64,000 bases of DNA from Rossellomorea vietnamensis (GCF_008180615.1 NZ_VTEH01000001.1:342201-406200); one strand, 5' to 3'; counted from the first letter of the stretch, positions 35,118-49,133 are shown. The notes: generated from the letters alone by a model not told the origin. Program-made: numbers and translations.

Positions 35118-35993
35118 TCATTCCACATTCTGTACTTGTTCCCTTAATTTCTCCAGGCAGGTTTTCATTTCCACAACAAATGCCGCAATCAGTGCATCGT
35201 TTGCTTTGGAACCAATCGTGTTCACTTCCCTGTTCATTTCCTGGATAATGAAATCCAGCTTGCGGCCAATCGGGATATCCTGCCTGAGGGCTGATGTGAA
35301 TTGAGTCAAGTGGCTTTCCAGCCTGGTAATCTCTTCGGATATATCGCTTTTATCTGCAAAAACAGCAATTTCAGTCAGGATTCTTGACTCATCCACCCGG
35401 TCATCTGTAAGTTCCTTGATTTTCCTTTCAATCCTGGTTCTGTATTGGGTAATAACCTCAGGGACATGTTTATTGATCGAAAGTAAGGTTTCCCTGAATG
35501 TGCTGATATGCAGCAGAAGATCTTCCTGAAGCTTTTCCCCCTCGGCCCTCCGCATTGCTGTCAAATCTTCAAGAGACTTCACTAGAGCTCGTTCGACGGT
35601 ATGTTCCAGTTCTTTATTCTCTTCTTCTGTTTCTTCAATTGAAATAAGTTCATCCCTCTGTAAAATATCCTGCAGCAGAACATTGTCTTCCAGGGAATAT
35701 TTTTCTTTTAAAGTATGTATGATTTGAAAATAATCATCGGCAAGCTGCCAATCGACCTTAAGTCTCCGGTGGACCAGCCCTTCTCCTGTGATGGTGATGA
35801 AGGCATCCACTTTTCCGCGCTTTATGTAACCGGTCATTTTTTTCTTTAACTTATCCTCTATTTTAACCAATTGCTTAGGTGTGCGGATATTCAACTCACA
35901 AAAACGGTGATTCACCGATTTTATCTCGACCGTAACCACATGTTGTCCCGACTCCACTCTGGCACTGCCAAAGCCGGTCATGCTTACAACCAT
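35118..35993 (-). CDS. yloC: YicC/YloC family endoribonuclease
   Basis: 291 residues. N-terminal YicC-like domain beginning MVVSMTGFGSA, with EIKSVNHRFCELNIRTP near residue 26, and a C-terminal DUF1732 domain with GRKLDFIIQEMNREVNTIGSKAND (about 245-268). YicC proteins are recently recognised endoribonucleases, in E. coli involved in sRNA turnover; the B. subtilis role is less clear. The ribosome binding site is weak (GGATGTGA). First gene of yloC-remA-gmk-rpoZ. Confidence 0.92.
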   Translation of the reverse strand: MVVSMTGFGSARVESGQHVVTVEIKSVNHRFCELNIRTPKQLVKIEDKLKKKMTGYIKRGKVDAFITITGEGLVHRRLKVDWQLADDYFQIIHTLKEKYSLEDNVLLQDILQRDELISIEETEEENKELEHTVERALVKSLEDLTAMRRAEGEKLQEDLLLHISTFRETLLSINKHVPEVITQYRTRIERKIKELTDDRVDESRILTEIAVFADKSDISEEITRLESHLTQFTSALRQDIPIGRKLDFIIQEMNREVNTIGSKANDALIAAFVVEMKTCLEKLREQVQNVE

Positions 35994-36301
35994 TAACAGT
36001 CACATCCAATCCATCAGTCGTTTTACCCTTTAATTTATGCTGTTTTGTATATATGATACTGCTTATCCATTTGATTGGAACCGGATTGCACGCTGCCCCG
36101 CAGAAGCTGGAACAACCTCCGCTCCACCCATTATATTGAAATAGCAGAGTTAAATAGCGTGTAGAATAACTGCCTTTTATATGAGCATTTCGGGAAGAAA
36201 TCCTGCGATAGCCTGTGAAAATGACAACTGCCTTATATGATGAGAAAGGCAGATGGGTTTACCCGCTGTAAAAACTGTCAGCTATTATAAAAGGAATCAA
36301 T
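35994..36301. other. yloC-yloB gap
   Basis: About 310 bases without a supported gene. A fragment CAGAAGCTGGAACAACCTCC slightly resembles repeat ends but is too short to assign. The yloC promoter should be here; none was convincing. Confidence 0.35.
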
Positions 36302-36335
36302 AAAAAAGGTAATAGAGTATGCACTCTACTACCTT
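36302..36335 (-). terminator. Rho-independent terminator after yloB
   Basis: On the minus strand AAGGTAGTAGAGTGC and the following ATACTCTATTACCTT form a stem with one mismatch and end in six T. It begins about 15 bases after the yloB stop. Confidence 0.88.
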
Positions 36336-36352
36336 AAGGATTATATCATATC

Positions 36353-39031
36353 TTAACGTTTTTTTCCTGCAAAAAATGATCCGGCAAGTAAAAACGTTGG
36401 AACTGAACTCATTCCGGCAATCAACAGCCAATCTTTAAGCTCGATTGGAACGGTATGGAATATAGGCTGCAGTCCAGGCAGATAGATGACGAGGACCATC
36501 AAAAGCAGGGATGATATGACCGCCCAGACAAGGTACATATTCCCAAAAGGGTTCCGCGCAAATACCGACTTCTCGCTTCTGCAGTCAAAGACGTGAATCA
36601 ATTGAGCCATGACCAGCGTAGCGAATGCCACAGTCTGTGCATATGCCAAATGATCTGGATGCTGCTTATAAGCCAGAATAAAGGCAGCAAGAGTCGAGAG
36701 GCCAATTAGAAAGCCCCTGGAAACAACTTTCCATCCCAGCCCTCTTGCAAAGACCCCTTCTTTCGGATGTCTCGGATTCCGCTTCATCACATCTTCTTCA
36801 GGCTTGTCGAGTCCGAGTGCCATTGCCGGCAACCCGTCTGTGACAAGGTTGACCCATAAAATCTGGATCGGTACAAGCGGCAGCGGCAGTGCAAGGATCA
36901 TCGCAAAAAGCATGACCAATATCTCGCCGACATTTGACGCCAGCAGATAGCGAATGAACTTGCGAATGTTCTCATAGATATTTCTGCCTTCATTAATAGC
37001 CGACTTTATAGTGGCAAAGTTATCATCCAATAGCACAAGGGAGGAAGCCTCCTTCGCTACATCTGTTCCAGTTATTCCCATAGCAACCCCGATGTCGGCA
37101 GCTTTGATGGCAGGAGCATCATTTACACCATCACCTGTCATCGCAACAACATGGCCGCGGTTTTGAAGAGCTTTTACAATTTTCAGCTTGTGTTCAGGAG
37201 ATACTCGTGCAAACACCGAAACACTTTCAACTACTTCTTCCAAATCAGAAACTTCCATGCTGTTCAAGGCTGACCCCTCAAGTACCTTATCTTGAGTTCG
37301 TAAAATGCCAAGGTCCCTTGCGATGGCTTTCGCTGTCACAACATGGTCCCCTGTTATCATTACGGTCTTGATGCCTGCCTGCCTGCACTCTTTGACAGCT
37401 TGCTTCACCTCTGGCCTCGGCGGGTCGATCATCCCCTGCAGCCCAATGAGAGTCAGCCCCTTTTCCGCTTCCTCCTCATTCTTAGGAAGTACAGACGAAG
37501 TCCAGGGAGCATAAGCGATAGCAATTGTCCTCAAGGCATTGGACGCCAGATCATGAATGGCTTCCTGCACTTTTTCGGTGAATTCTTTAGTCCGGTATTG
37601 AAGCTTTTCATTCCAGAGAATCGATTCACTGATATCCACCAGAACATCAGGTGCTCCCTTTGTAACGATGAACCGTTTGCCTTCGCTGTCTTTAACCACT
37701 ATACTCATCATCTTTCTAGTCGAATCAAACGGAAACTCCTTCTCAATCGTGAACTTACCAAGCAGCGCCTCTCTTTGCATACCCGCTTTCAAAGCAGCAA
37801 CAAGCAGCGCGCCTTCAGTCGGATCTCCATCCAGGACATATTCTTCATCCTTCACACGAATCTTTGCATTATTGCAAAGCAGCCCGAATGTCAGCAGCTG
37901 GTTCAATGATTTTGCCGAGGCTGGACTTACTCTTTCTTCACGATGATAGAAGCTTCCCTCAGGGTCATAACCTGTTCCACTGACGGTCCAAGTGTTTCCC
38001 CCGCTCCACAGGTGAGTCACAGTCATCTTGTTTTGCGTCAGCGTCCCTGTTTTATCTGAGCATATGACAGAAGCGCATCCCAGTGTTTCTACTGCTGGAA
38101 GTTTTCGGACGATGGCATTTCTCCTGATCATCCGTTGTACGCCCAGGGACAAAGCCACTGTTACGATTGCAGGAAGTCCTTCCGGGATAGCCGCGACAGC
38201 TAATGAAACTCCGGCAAGGAACATTGTATACATATCATGTCCCTGAATGACTCCAATTCCGACGACAAGAGCCGTGAGCACCAATGCCACTGTGATTAGT
38301 ATTTTTCCCAGCTGCTCCAGCCTTCTTTGAAGCGGAGTCACCATCGTCTCAGCTGTTTGGATCATATCTGCAATTTTCCCCATTGCCGTTCCCATTCCGG
38401 TGGCTGTGACAACCCCAATTCCATTTCCTCTTGTCACCATCGTGCCCATGAAAGCCATATTCTCTAAATCACCGAGATTAACATTCTCTCCTTGAATTTC
38501 CCCGGTCCTTTTCGCAACAGGAACGGATTCACCTGTCAAAGCAGACTCTTCTATCTCAAGATTGTTTACAGTAATTAACCTTACATCTGCTCCGATCCGG
38601 TCACCACTGGAGAATTTGATAATGTCCCCTGGTACTATTTCTTTAGAAGGAACTTTCGTCCATCCTCCATTCCGCAGTACATTCACTTGAGGAGCCGAGA
38701 GTTCCTTCAAAGCATTCAATGACTTTTCAGCTTTTCTCTCTTGAAAAAAACCAAGAAAGCCGTTGATCAGGATAATTGCTATAATGGCTATCGCATCTAT
38801 ATATTCTCCAAGCAGTCCCGAGATAAGGGTTGCAGCTAATAATACGATGACCATAAAATCTTTGAATTGATTAAAAAACAATAATAAAGCTGACTGTTTC
38901 TCAGCTTCCTGCAATTCATTGAAACCAAACTGCTTTCGTTTTTTCTCTACTTCTTCTTCACCAAGGCCGTTAGTAAAATCAGTATTGATTGTTTTTTCTA
39001 TATCTTCCTGCCGCATCTCATGGTATCTCAT
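36353..39031 (-). CDS. yloB: Calcium-transporting P-type ATPase (YloB)
   Basis: P2A-type Ca2+ pump of 892 residues. It has the actuator motif ESALTGESVPV (about 160-170), the PEGLP calcium-site turn in TM4 (about 283), the phosphorylation site CSDKTGTLTQNKM (about 325-337), the nucleotide-binding TKGAPD and the hinge AMTGDGVNDAPAI, plus C-terminal TM5-TM10. B. subtilis YloB is expressed in sporulation and helps Ca2+ handling; it is very similar over its full length. The start MRYHEM matches that family's MKFHEM. The ribosome binding site is weak (GTGAGT). Single-gene unit with its own terminator. Confidence 0.95.
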   Translation of the reverse strand: MRYHEMRQEDIEKTINTDFTNGLGEEEVEKKRKQFGFNELQEAEKQSALLLFFNQFKDFMVIVLLAATLISGLLGEYIDAIAIIAIILINGFLGFFQERKAEKSLNALKELSAPQVNVLRNGGWTKVPSKEIVPGDIIKFSSGDRIGADVRLITVNNLEIEESALTGESVPVAKRTGEIQGENVNLGDLENMAFMGTMVTRGNGIGVVTATGMGTAMGKIADMIQTAETMVTPLQRRLEQLGKILITVALVLTALVVGIGVIQGHDMYTMFLAGVSLAVAAIPEGLPAIVTVALSLGVQRMIRRNAIVRKLPAVETLGCASVICSDKTGTLTQNKMTVTHLWSGGNTWTVSGTGYDPEGSFYHREERVSPASAKSLNQLLTFGLLCNNAKIRVKDEEYVLDGDPTEGALLVAALKAGMQREALLGKFTIEKEFPFDSTRKMMSIVVKDSEGKRFIVTKGAPDVLVDISESILWNEKLQYRTKEFTEKVQEAIHDLASNALRTIAIAYAPWTSSVLPKNEEEAEKGLTLIGLQGMIDPPRPEVKQAVKECRQAGIKTVMITGDHVVTAKAIARDLGILRTQDKVLEGSALNSMEVSDLEEVVESVSVFARVSPEHKLKIVKALQNRGHVVAMTGDGVNDAPAIKAADIGVAMGITGTDVAKEASSLVLLDDNFATIKSAINEGRNIYENIRKFIRYLLASNVGEILVMLFAMILALPLPLVPIQILWVNLVTDGLPAMALGLDKPEEDVMKRNPRHPKEGVFARGLGWKVVSRGFLIGLSTLAAFILAYKQHPDHLAYAQTVAFATLVMAQLIHVFDCRSEKSVFARNPFGNMYLVWAVISSLLLMVLVIYLPGLQPIFHTVPIELKDWLLIAGMSSVPTFLLAGSFFAGKKR

Positions 39032-39225
39032 TCAACCAACTCACTCTCCCATTTATTCTCCGAAAAGTTCTCCTGCTCATTGCATTATTATTCAGACTCG
39101 TCCCAAAAAATGATATGATTCTTATAGACGGAAGAATAAATGATGATTTACTTCAAAAATATAAAAAAGATGATGGATAAAAAAGCAAAAAAATAAGGTT
39201 ATGCTTTTTCACAAAGTGTAGTTAA
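39032..39225. other. yloB side of the yloB-rqcH divergent gap
   Basis: About 195 bases upstream of yloB with no gene supported. The yloB promoter is expected here. The sequence ATGCTTTTTCACAAAGTG near 39200 is a weak match to the E/F arms that flank the next repeat. Confidence 0.35.
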
Positions 39226-39455
39226 TTTCCGCTACAGGTGTACGACTCCGCGGGGCGGGCGATGAGCCTCCTCAGCTACGCCTCTATAAAAAGTGGATGC
39301 GCCCTGGTCAGGCCCGACAGGCAAATGTTCTCAAGAGAAAAAAAGGCGATTTTTCCTTTTATTCTCTTGAGGTTATTTGACCCCGAGGGGCTAGGTGCTA
39401 GAACTAGACGTCCGCTAGTCCCGCAGGAGGTCGCACACCTTCCGCTACAATCTAC
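39226..39455. repeat. Family C repeat interrupted by a family A unit
   Basis: The outer family C sequence begins TTTCCGCTACAGGTGTACGACTCC (split in this text as TTTCCGCTACAGG plus TGTACGACTCC) and ends AGGTCGCACACCTTCCGCTAC. After GAGCCTCCTCAGCTACGCCT it breaks into a family A unit at about 39287-39409. It resumes with CCGCTAGTCCCGCAGGAGG. About 17 bases of family C found in the intact copy (GCGGGGTCTCACC and a few following bases) are missing at the junction. Confidence 0.8.
39287..39409. repeat. Family A repeat, single dispersed copy
   Basis: Same core as the tandem array at 16474-17255: GACAGGCAAATGTTCTCAAG, TTATTTGACCCCGAGGGGCT. It has substitutions in the outer stem (GATGCGCCC, AGGTGCTAGAACTAGAC). 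About 123 bp, near-complete. It shows that family A exists outside the array. Confidence 0.85.
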
Positions 39456-39782
39456 GATGAATAACAAAGAGAGTTCACCAAGGTCACATTTTAAAAAAAG
39501 GATTTTTCTTTCTATATAATTTTTTCTGCCATATTATTAAGCTTAGCAAATGTGAATCCAAGGATTTTATAAAATGCTTTCCTTCCCTCTGTATGTTGCT
39601 ACCTTTTAAAGTATGGATTGTTATCCTTTAAGGAACCCAACTAAAAATTCAGAAAACCAATCTGCTCAAGTTGTATGTAACTATCAATACTTCGAAAAAC
39701 GGTGACTATACTAAAGCAAAAGACTCTAAGTACAAAAGCTAAAATTATTAATTCTAATTATCTATAGAAGAGGATGTAGAAG
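39456..39782. other. rqcH upstream region
   Basis: About 325 AT-rich bases with no supported gene. A TATACT at about 39710 could be a -10 for rqcH, but the matching -35 is poor, so no promoter is called. Confidence 0.35.
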
Positions 39783-41489
39783 ATGTCATTCGATGGATTA
39801 TTTACAAAGGCCATGAGCGAAGAGCTCGGCGATACATTAAAAGGCGGGCGCATCAACAAGATTCACCAGCCTTATAAAAACGAAATCATTTTAGTAGTGC
39901 GGTCTCAAGGGAAAAATCATAAATTGCTGTTGTCCGCCCACCCAAGCTATGCCCGTGCGCAGCTGACTTCTCAAAGCTATGAAAACCCGGCAGCCCCTCC
40001 CATGTTCTGTATGCTGCTGAGAAAACACCTTGAAGGCTATATCATTGAAGATGTTTATCAAAAAGAGGTCGACAGGATCATCATCTTTGAAATAAAAGGA
40101 CGAAGCGAAATCGGGGATATTTCCTATAAGCAGTTGATTATCGAAATCATGGGCCGGCACAGCAATATAGTCGTTGTTGACAAGAGCAGGAACATGATTC
40201 TTGATTCTATTAAGCATATCCCCCCTTCCATAAATAGCTATAGAACCGTACTGCCGGGGAACGAGTATATTTTCCCGCCGCCGCAGGATAAAAAAAATCC
40301 TCTCGAAGCAGATTCCGAGGATATTTTAAGAAGCATCGACTTTAACAGCGGTAAACTTGACAAGCAAATCGTCGGTTCTTTTTCCGGCATATCCCCCTTG
40401 CTTGCCAAAGAGGTGCTGCACCGGGCAGGACTTGCGACCAGAAATAGTCTGCCAAATGCGATGCTTCAACTGCTGAACCCTGTCAAAGAGAGAATGTATC
40501 AGCCAACACTTGTCAGAGGAGATAAAGAAACCTTTTACTTCCTTGACCTGCAGCATTTAGAAGGTGAACATACTTCTTTTCCTACGCTGAGCGGCCTGCT
40601 TGACCGGTATTTTCATCAAAAAGCTGAAAGAGATCGAGTCAAACAGCAGGGAAACGACCTGGAGAGACTGCTCAAGAATGAACGCGATAAAAACCTAAGC
40701 AAAATCGTGAAACTCGAAAAGACCCTAAAAGACGCTGAAAATGCAGATACCTATCAGCTTTATGGCGAACTATTGACAGCTAATCTGTACGCGGTAGAAA
40801 GAGGCATGAGTGAGATCGAAGTAATGAATTACTATGACGAAGAAGGCGGAACTGTTGTTATTCAATTGGACACGAGGAAATCTCCTTCCGAGAATGCACA
40901 GCATTACTTCTCCAGGTACTCGAAAGCAAAGACAGCGATAAGGATTGTAAAAGAGCAGATTGAAAAAGCGAAAGAAGAAATTCAATATTTAGATCAACTG
41001 CTTCAGCAGCTTGAATCAGCTTCTCCCAAAGATATCCTGGAAATCCGAGAGGAACTGGGTGAAGAAGGCTATATCAAAGCCAAGAAAGAAAAGAAGAAAA
41101 AGAAAACCAATGAAAAACCGTCGCTGGAATCTTATTTATCAAGCGACGGGACGACCATACTCGTCGGCAAAAATAATAAACAGAATGATTATCTCACCAA
41201 TAAACTGGCAGGCAAAGAAGAAATCTGGCTGCATACAAAGGATATCCCGGGATCCCACGTTGTCATAAGAAGCAAGGCTCCTTCTGAAGAGACAATCAAG
41301 GAAGCCGCCGTACTGGCAGCCTACTTCAGCAAAGCCCGGGAATCCAGTTCAGTGCCTGTTGACTTCACAGCTGTAAGAAATGTGAAGAAACCGAATGGCG
41401 CTAAACCTGGTTTCGTCACATATGATGGCCAGCAAACGGTCTATACAACACCTAGTCTTGACACAGTTCGATCTATGAAAAAAGATTAA
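39783..41489 (+). CDS. rqcH: RqcH (YloA), ribosome quality control NFACT protein
   Basis: 568 residues. RqcH binds stalled 50S-peptidyl-tRNA complexes and recruits Ala-tRNA to add C-terminal alanine tails that mark proteins for degradation. N-terminal NFACT-N domain ([13 protein letters not shown]), with the Asp97-Arg98 pair required for Ala-tRNA recruitment in B. subtilis present at exactly those positions (EVDRII). Middle coiled coil about 285-430, then a basic [12 protein letters not shown] linker and the NFACT-R domain with [11 protein letters not shown] and [16 protein letters not shown]. The earlier name is yloA, and it was once described as a fibronectin-binding protein. Own terminator, so probably monocistronic. 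Confidence 0.96.
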   Translation: MSFDGLFTKAMSEELGDTLKGGRINKIHQPYKNEIILVVRSQGKNHKLLLSAHPSYARAQLTSQSYENPAAPPMFCMLLRKHLEGYIIEDVYQKEVDRIIIFEIKGRSEIGDISYKQLIIEIMGRHSNIVVVDKSRNMILDSIKHIPPSINSYRTVLPGNEYIFPPPQDKKNPLEADSEDILRSIDFNSGKLDKQIVGSFSGISPLLAKEVLHRAGLATRNSLPNAMLQLLNPVKERMYQPTLVRGDKETFYFLDLQHLEGEHTSFPTLSGLLDRYFHQKAERDRVKQQGNDLERLLKNERDKNLSKIVKLEKTLKDAENADTYQLYGELLTANLYAVERGMSEIEVMNYYDEEGGTVVIQLDTRKSPSENAQHYFSRYSKAKTAIRIVKEQIEKAKEEIQYLDQLLQQLESASPKDILEIREELGEEGYIKAKKEKKKKKTNEKPSLESYLSSDGTTILVGKNNKQNDYLTNKLAGKEEIWLHTKDIPGSHVVIRSKAPSEETIKEAAVLAAYFSKARESSSVPVDFTAVRNVKKPNGAKPGFVTYDGQQTVYTTPSLDTVRSMKKD

Positions 41490-41537
41490 TTTGATTACGG
41501 AACCACCTCTACTTTACGAGGATTCCCTAACCTAACG

Positions 41538-41572
41538 AAAAGGACGAAATCTCCCGGGATTTCGTCCTTTTT
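41538..41572 (+). terminator. Rho-independent terminator after rqcH
   Basis: AAAAGGACGAAATC and GATTTCGTCCTTTT form a 14-bp perfect stem with a short loop followed by T residues. It begins about 50 bases after the rqcH stop. Confidence 0.9.
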
Positions 41573-41731
41573 CATTTCAATGGAGCTGCTGTGCGCAGGA
41601 GGTTGGATTATAGATGCCATGAAGCGGTCTCGAAACCTACTTTACTCTCTCATGATTTGAGGTAAGGTGTTATAACAGGTTATATGCTCTCTGGATCCCC
41701 GGCATTACCAGGGATTTTCCAGGCTATCAAC

Positions 41732-41779
41732 AAAAAAAGTTTGCAGACCAGAACCCAATTGGGATTTGGTCTGCAAACT
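41732..41779 (-). terminator. Rho-independent terminator of the pyr operon
   Basis: On the minus strand AGTTTGCAGACCA pairs with TGGTCTGCAAACT across an interior loop containing AATCCCAATTGGG, and seven T follow. It begins about 35 bases after the pyrE stop. rqcH and pyrE converge on this region. Confidence 0.92.
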
Positions 41780-41814
41780 GCAGCGGGTATCACTTAATGC
41801 ACTCTTCTTAAAAC

Positions 41815-42440
41815 CTATAAATTCTTTCCCCATTCCTCAGGGCTTTCTTTCCAGCTAATCAGCGCTTCCAGGTCCCGCTCTTCAATATAGTTATTTTCAT
41901 GAGCAGCTTCCAGAAGAGAGGTATAGTCGGAGAGGGATACTGCTTTAATATCAGCTTCTGCCAGTTTGGAGATACCGCTTTGAAGTTCGTATGTAAAAAT
42001 CGCGGCTACCCCCAGCACTTCACAGCCTTCCTCTCTAAGAGCATTAACTGCAGAGATGCAGCTTCCTCCTGTTGAGATAAGGTCTTCTACCACAACAACC
42101 TTCTGGCCCTTAGATACTTTTCCTTCAATCTGGCTTCCTTTGCCGTGCCCCTTCGGTTTAGAGCGCACATAACACATTGGAAGATCCAGAATTTCACTGA
42201 CCCAGGCGGCATGGGGAATCCCCGCTGTAGCCGTACCCGCGATCATGTCAGCATCGGGAAAGTGATTTTTGATATTTTCAGCGATTCCTTGGGCGATCAT
42301 TCTTCGCACTTCGGGATAAGAGATTGTCAACCGGTTATCACAATAGATTGGAGACTTCAGTCCGGAAGACCATGTAAATGGATCGTTTGGTTTTAAAAAT
42401 ACAGCCTCTATATTCAGTAACTGCTGAGCGATTTCTTTTT

Positions 42441-42444
<4 letters not shown>
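41815..42444 (-). CDS. pyrE: Orotate phosphoribosyltransferase
   Basis: Adds PRPP ribose-phosphate to orotate giving OMP, fifth step of UMP synthesis. 209 residues with [17 protein letters not shown] near the N-terminus and the PRPP-binding loop [13 protein letters not shown] (about 116-128). The ATG at 42444 overlaps the pyrF stop (ATGA) with GGGAG upstream; a longer frame starting in pyrF is not needed. Last gene of the operon, followed by a strong terminator. Confidence 0.96.
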
Positions 42445-44836
<2,392 letters not shown>

Positions 44837-44840
<4 letters not shown>

Positions 44841-47800
44841 AGAAGTACCGCCTCTTGCTTTTCGCCTGCACCCTCCATGGCTTCTGCGGAGAATGTCATA
44901 GATTCGAACACTTTGAGGATGGCTTCCGCCGTATCAAGGGAAGTAAGACAAGGGATGCCATTCTCAACTGATTCCCGTCTGATCCTGAATCCGTCCCTCT
45001 GCGGCTGCTTGCCTTTTGTCAATGTGTTAATGACAAGCTGTGTTTCACCGCTTTGGATAACATCCAGCAGTGTGGGCCCATCAGAACCGATTTTATCGAC
45101 TTCTTTGACAGGGATTCCTTCTGATCTCAGGACATCCGCCGTTCCTTTGGTTGCCAGGATCTGATAACCGATATTCACAAAACGCTTCGCCAGTCCGAGT
45201 GCTTCTTCTTTATCTTTATCAGCGACTGTCAGAAGAACCGAACCGTACTCCTTCATCTGCATTCCTGCCGCCACAATTCCTTTATACAAAGCTTTTTCCA
45301 GTGTTGAATCTTTTCCCATGACTTCTCCTGTGGATTTCATCTCAGGCCCTAATGTAATGTCCACTCTTCTCAGTTTGGCAAAAGAGAATACTGGAACCTT
45401 TACATAGACACCCTTTTTCTCAGGCACAAGTCCGGACTGATATCCCATTTCTTTCAGCGTTCTTCCCAATATGACCTTGGTCGCAAGGTTTGCCATCGGT
45501 ACATTCGTGATTTTGCTTAAGAATGGCACGGTGCGGCTTGAACGCGGATTAACCTCCAGGACATAGACTTCATTCTTGCTGATGACATACTGGATGTTCA
45601 ACAGACCGATAATATTCAATCCTTTTGCAAGCTTGGTTGTATATTCAATGATTCTATCTTTCTGTTCCTGAGTCAGCTGCTGAGGAGGATAGACAGCGAT
45701 GGAATCTCCTGAATGGACACCGGCTCTCTCAATATGCTCCATAATCCCTGGGATGACGACATCTGTACCGTCCGAGATGGCGTCGACTTCTATTTCTTTT
45801 CCGATTAAATAGCGGTCAATCAATACAGGGTGTTCCGGGTTGATTTTCACAGCATTCTTCATGTACTGAAGAAGTTCTTCTTTTCCATAAACAATTTCCA
45901 TTGCTCTTCCGCCGAGAACATAGGATGGGCGGACCAAGACAGGGTATCCGATGTTGTCAGCTATTTTTACAGCCCCTTCAACTGTAACGGCTGTTTTTCC
46001 TTCAGGCTGAGGGATGCCGAGGGTCCCCAAGGTATACTCAAATTTATCCCGGTTTTCAGCACGATCCAGATCCTCTAATGATGTTCCGAGAATCTTCACA
46101 CCTCTTTCTACCAGCTGGGCAGCCAGATTGATCGCTGTCTGACCGCCGAACTGCACCACAACACCTTCCGGCTTTTCGAGGTCGATGATATGCATGACAT
46201 CCTCAATCGTTAACGGTTCAAAGTAAAGCTTGTCAGAGATGCTGAAGTCTGTTGAAACAGTTTCCGGGTTGTTATTCACGATGATAGCTTCATAGCCTGC
46301 TTCTTTGATAGCCCAGACAGAGTGTACCGTAGCATAGTCGAACTCGACTCCCTGCCCAATTCGGATAGGACCGGAACCAAGGACCACTACACTTTTCTTG
46401 TCAGAAACGACTGATTCATTTTCTCTTTCATATGTTCCATAAAAGTATGGAGTTTCAGATTCAAATTCAGCTGCACATGTATCCACCATTTTATAAACTG
46501 GAATCAGTTCCTGCTCTTTTCTCCAGTCATATACTTCTCTTTCTGTCACACTCCACAACTTTGCAAGGGTAATGTCGGCAAAGCCCATTCTCTTTGCTTT
46601 TTCTGCAAGATCCAAGTTAAAAGGAGAGGCAGATATTTCAGATTCAAAGTCGACAATTTTCTTCAATTTATGAAGGAAGAACAGGTCGATTTTGCTCCAT
46701 CCATGGATGGTTTCGATTGTCACTCCGCGGCGCAGTGCTTCTCCTATATAGAAAAGCCTTTCATCCCCGGCGTTTCTTATGCGTTTTTCAATCAGCGCAT
46801 CATCGAAGCTGTCAGCGTCTTCAAGTTCAAGATGATACACGTTGCTTTCCAAGGATCGGACAGCTTTCAGAATAGACTCTTCGAATGTCCGGCCGATCGC
46901 CATAACTTCTCCAGTTGCCTTCATCTGTGTTCCAAGGTTTCTTTTCGCAGATTCAAACTTATCGAAAGGCCAGCGCGGGATTTTCGATACAATATAGTCT
47001 AATGCCGGTTCAAAGCTTGCATAGGTTTTACCTGTAACAGGGTTCATCATTTCATCCAGGTTCAAGCCAACCGCTATTTTCGCAGCCAATTTTGCAATCG
47101 GATAGCCCGTCGCTTTGGAAGCAAGTGCGGATGAGCGGCTTACACGCGGATTCACTTCTATGATGTAGTACTGAAAGCTGTTGGGATCCAGAGCGAGCTG
47201 TACGTTACAGCCTCCTTCTATTCCCAGGGCGCGGATAATTTTCAATGAGCAGTTTCTCAGCATTTGATATTCACGGTCGCTCAGTGTCTGGCTTGGAGCG
47301 ACAACAATGGAATCTCCTGTGTGTATTCCGACAGGGTCAAAGTTCTCCATATTGCAGACTACGATGGCACTGTCATTGCTGTCCCGCATAACCTCATATT
47401 CAATCTCTTTGAAGCCGGCGATGCTTTTTTCCAGCAAACACTGTGTGACAGGGCTGTATTTCAGGCCGCTGCTGACGATTTCGATCAATTCATCACGATG
47501 ATGGCAGATTCCTCCGCCTGTCCCTCCGAGGGTATATGCAGGACGGACGATGACTGGATATCCAACCTCTTCAACAAATTGGAAAGCCTCTTCAACGTTG
47601 TGGATGATTTCGCTCTGCGGTACAGGTTCGTTAAGCTCGTTCATCAACTTTCGGAAAAGATCACGATCCTCAGCCTGTTCGATTGCTGATAATTTTGTTC
47701 CGAGGATTTCCACATGGCACTCTTCCAGGACACCCGCATTGGCCAATTCAACTGCCATATTCAAGCCTGTTTGTCCCCCAAGAGTCGGAAGAAGGGCATC

Positions 47801-48049
47801 CGGCCGTTCTTTGCGGATGATTCTGCTGACAAATTCCAGAGTCAAAGGCTCGATGTAAACCTTATCTGCGATTTCACTGTCTGTCATGATTGTCGCCGGA
47901 TTAGAGTTTACGAGGATGACTTTGTAGCCTTCTTCTTTCAATGCGATACAGGCTTGTGTCCCCGCATAGTCAAATTCTGCAGCCTGGCCGATGACGATCG
48001 GACCGCTTCCGATCACCAATATGGTTTTGATATCTGTACGTTTAGGCAT
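44837..48049 (-). CDS. pyrAB: Carbamoyl-phosphate synthase large chain (pyrimidine-specific)
   Basis: Makes carbamoyl phosphate from ammonia, bicarbonate and two ATP. 1070 residues with two homologous ATP-grasp halves: [20 protein letters not shown] (about 9-28) and [20 protein letters not shown] in the second half (about 553). A C-terminal allosteric domain from about 935 has [16 protein letters not shown]. Also called carB. It overlaps pyrAA by eight bases. In Bacilli the pyr-specific enzyme is feedback-inhibited by UMP. Confidence 0.97.
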
Positions 48050-49133
48050 GTGAAATCTCCTTTCTCTTTTCCGTTTCCATCATTGTCATAAATTGATCGA
48101 ACAATCCATTTGCATCTTCCGGGCCTGGTGAAGCTTCCGGATGATACTGTACTGTGAATGCCGGCAGATCAAGGTGCTTCAATCCCTCGATGGTACCATC
48201 ATTCAACCCGATATGTGTCGCTTCAAGGCGAGTTTCCCTTAAAGAATCGGCATCGACAGAGTAACCATGATTCTGTGAAGTTATAGCAATTTTACCGGTG
48301 GCCAGATCTTTCACAGGATGGTTGGATCCGCGGTGACCGAACTTCATCTTGAACGTGTCCGCTCCCCCTGCGAGGGCAAAAAGCTGATGTCCAAGACAGA
48401 TACCGAATAACGGAATCTCACCAAGGATCTCATTGATCATCGTTATGGCTTCCGGTACATCTTTCGGATCTCCAGGACCATTTGAAAGCATGATTCCATC
48501 AGGATTCAAAGCCTTGATTTCCTGTGCAGTAGTGTTATATGGGACCACAATCACATCACAATTTCTTTTATTGAGCTCTCTCAAAATGCCATGCTTCATA
48601 CCGAAATCAACCAATACCACACGGAATCCACGGCCCGGGCTCGGATAGGCTGTTTTGGTCGAAACCTGTTTGACCTGATTTGTCGGCAATTCCGTTGCCA
48701 TAAGCTTGTGGAGCATTTCCTCTTTATCCACCTCGACACCGCAAATTATGCCTTTCATGGTTCCGCGTTCCCTGATCTTTCTTGTCAGCATCCTGGTATC
48801 AATACCGGAAAGTCCCGGGATCCCCTTAGCTTCCAGGAGATCATGCAGTGTATTTTCACTTCTCCAGTTAGAAGGAAAGTCAGCCGCTTCTCTTACGATA
48901 AAGCCTTTGATTGCCGGCGAGATCGATTCGAAATCGTCACGGTTGATTCCATAATTCCCGATCAGAGGGTAAGTCAGTGTGATGATTTGTCCGCAATACG
49001 AAGGGTCAGACAAAATCTCCTGATACCCCGTCATCCCTGTATTAAAAACAACCTCTCCCACAGAACCTGTGTCTGCTCCGAAGCCTTCTCCTATGAAAAC
49101 CGTACCATCATCAAGGATCAACTGTCTTTTCAT
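48042..49133 (-). CDS. pyrAA: Carbamoyl-phosphate synthase small chain (pyrimidine-specific)
   Basis: Glutaminase subunit delivering ammonia to PyrAB. 363 residues, matching B. subtilis. N-terminal domain with [20 protein letters not shown]; class I amidotransferase domain with the nucleophile Cys in [14 protein letters not shown] (about 252) and catalytic His in [13 protein letters not shown]. The start is one of two tandem ATGs (49133 or 49136) at the pyrC stop. The downstream one fits the family N-terminus MKRQL. AGGAAGG is the ribosome binding site. Confidence 0.95.
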   Translation of the reverse strand: MKRQLILDDGTVFIGEGFGADTGSVGEVVFNTGMTGYQEILSDPSYCGQIITLTYPLIGNYGINRDDFESISPAIKGFIVREAADFPSNWRSENTLHDLLEAKGIPGLSGIDTRMLTRKIRERGTMKGIICGVEVDKEEMLHKLMATELPTNQVKQVSTKTAYPSPGRGFRVVLVDFGMKHGILRELNKRNCDVIVVPYNTTAQEIKALNPDGIMLSNGPGDPKDVPEAITMINEILGEIPLFGICLGHQLFALAGGADTFKMKFGHRGSNHPVKDLATGKIAITSQNHGYSVDADSLRETRLEATHIGLNDGTIEGLKHLDLPAFTVQYHPEASPGPEDANGLFDQFMTMMETEKRKEISHA

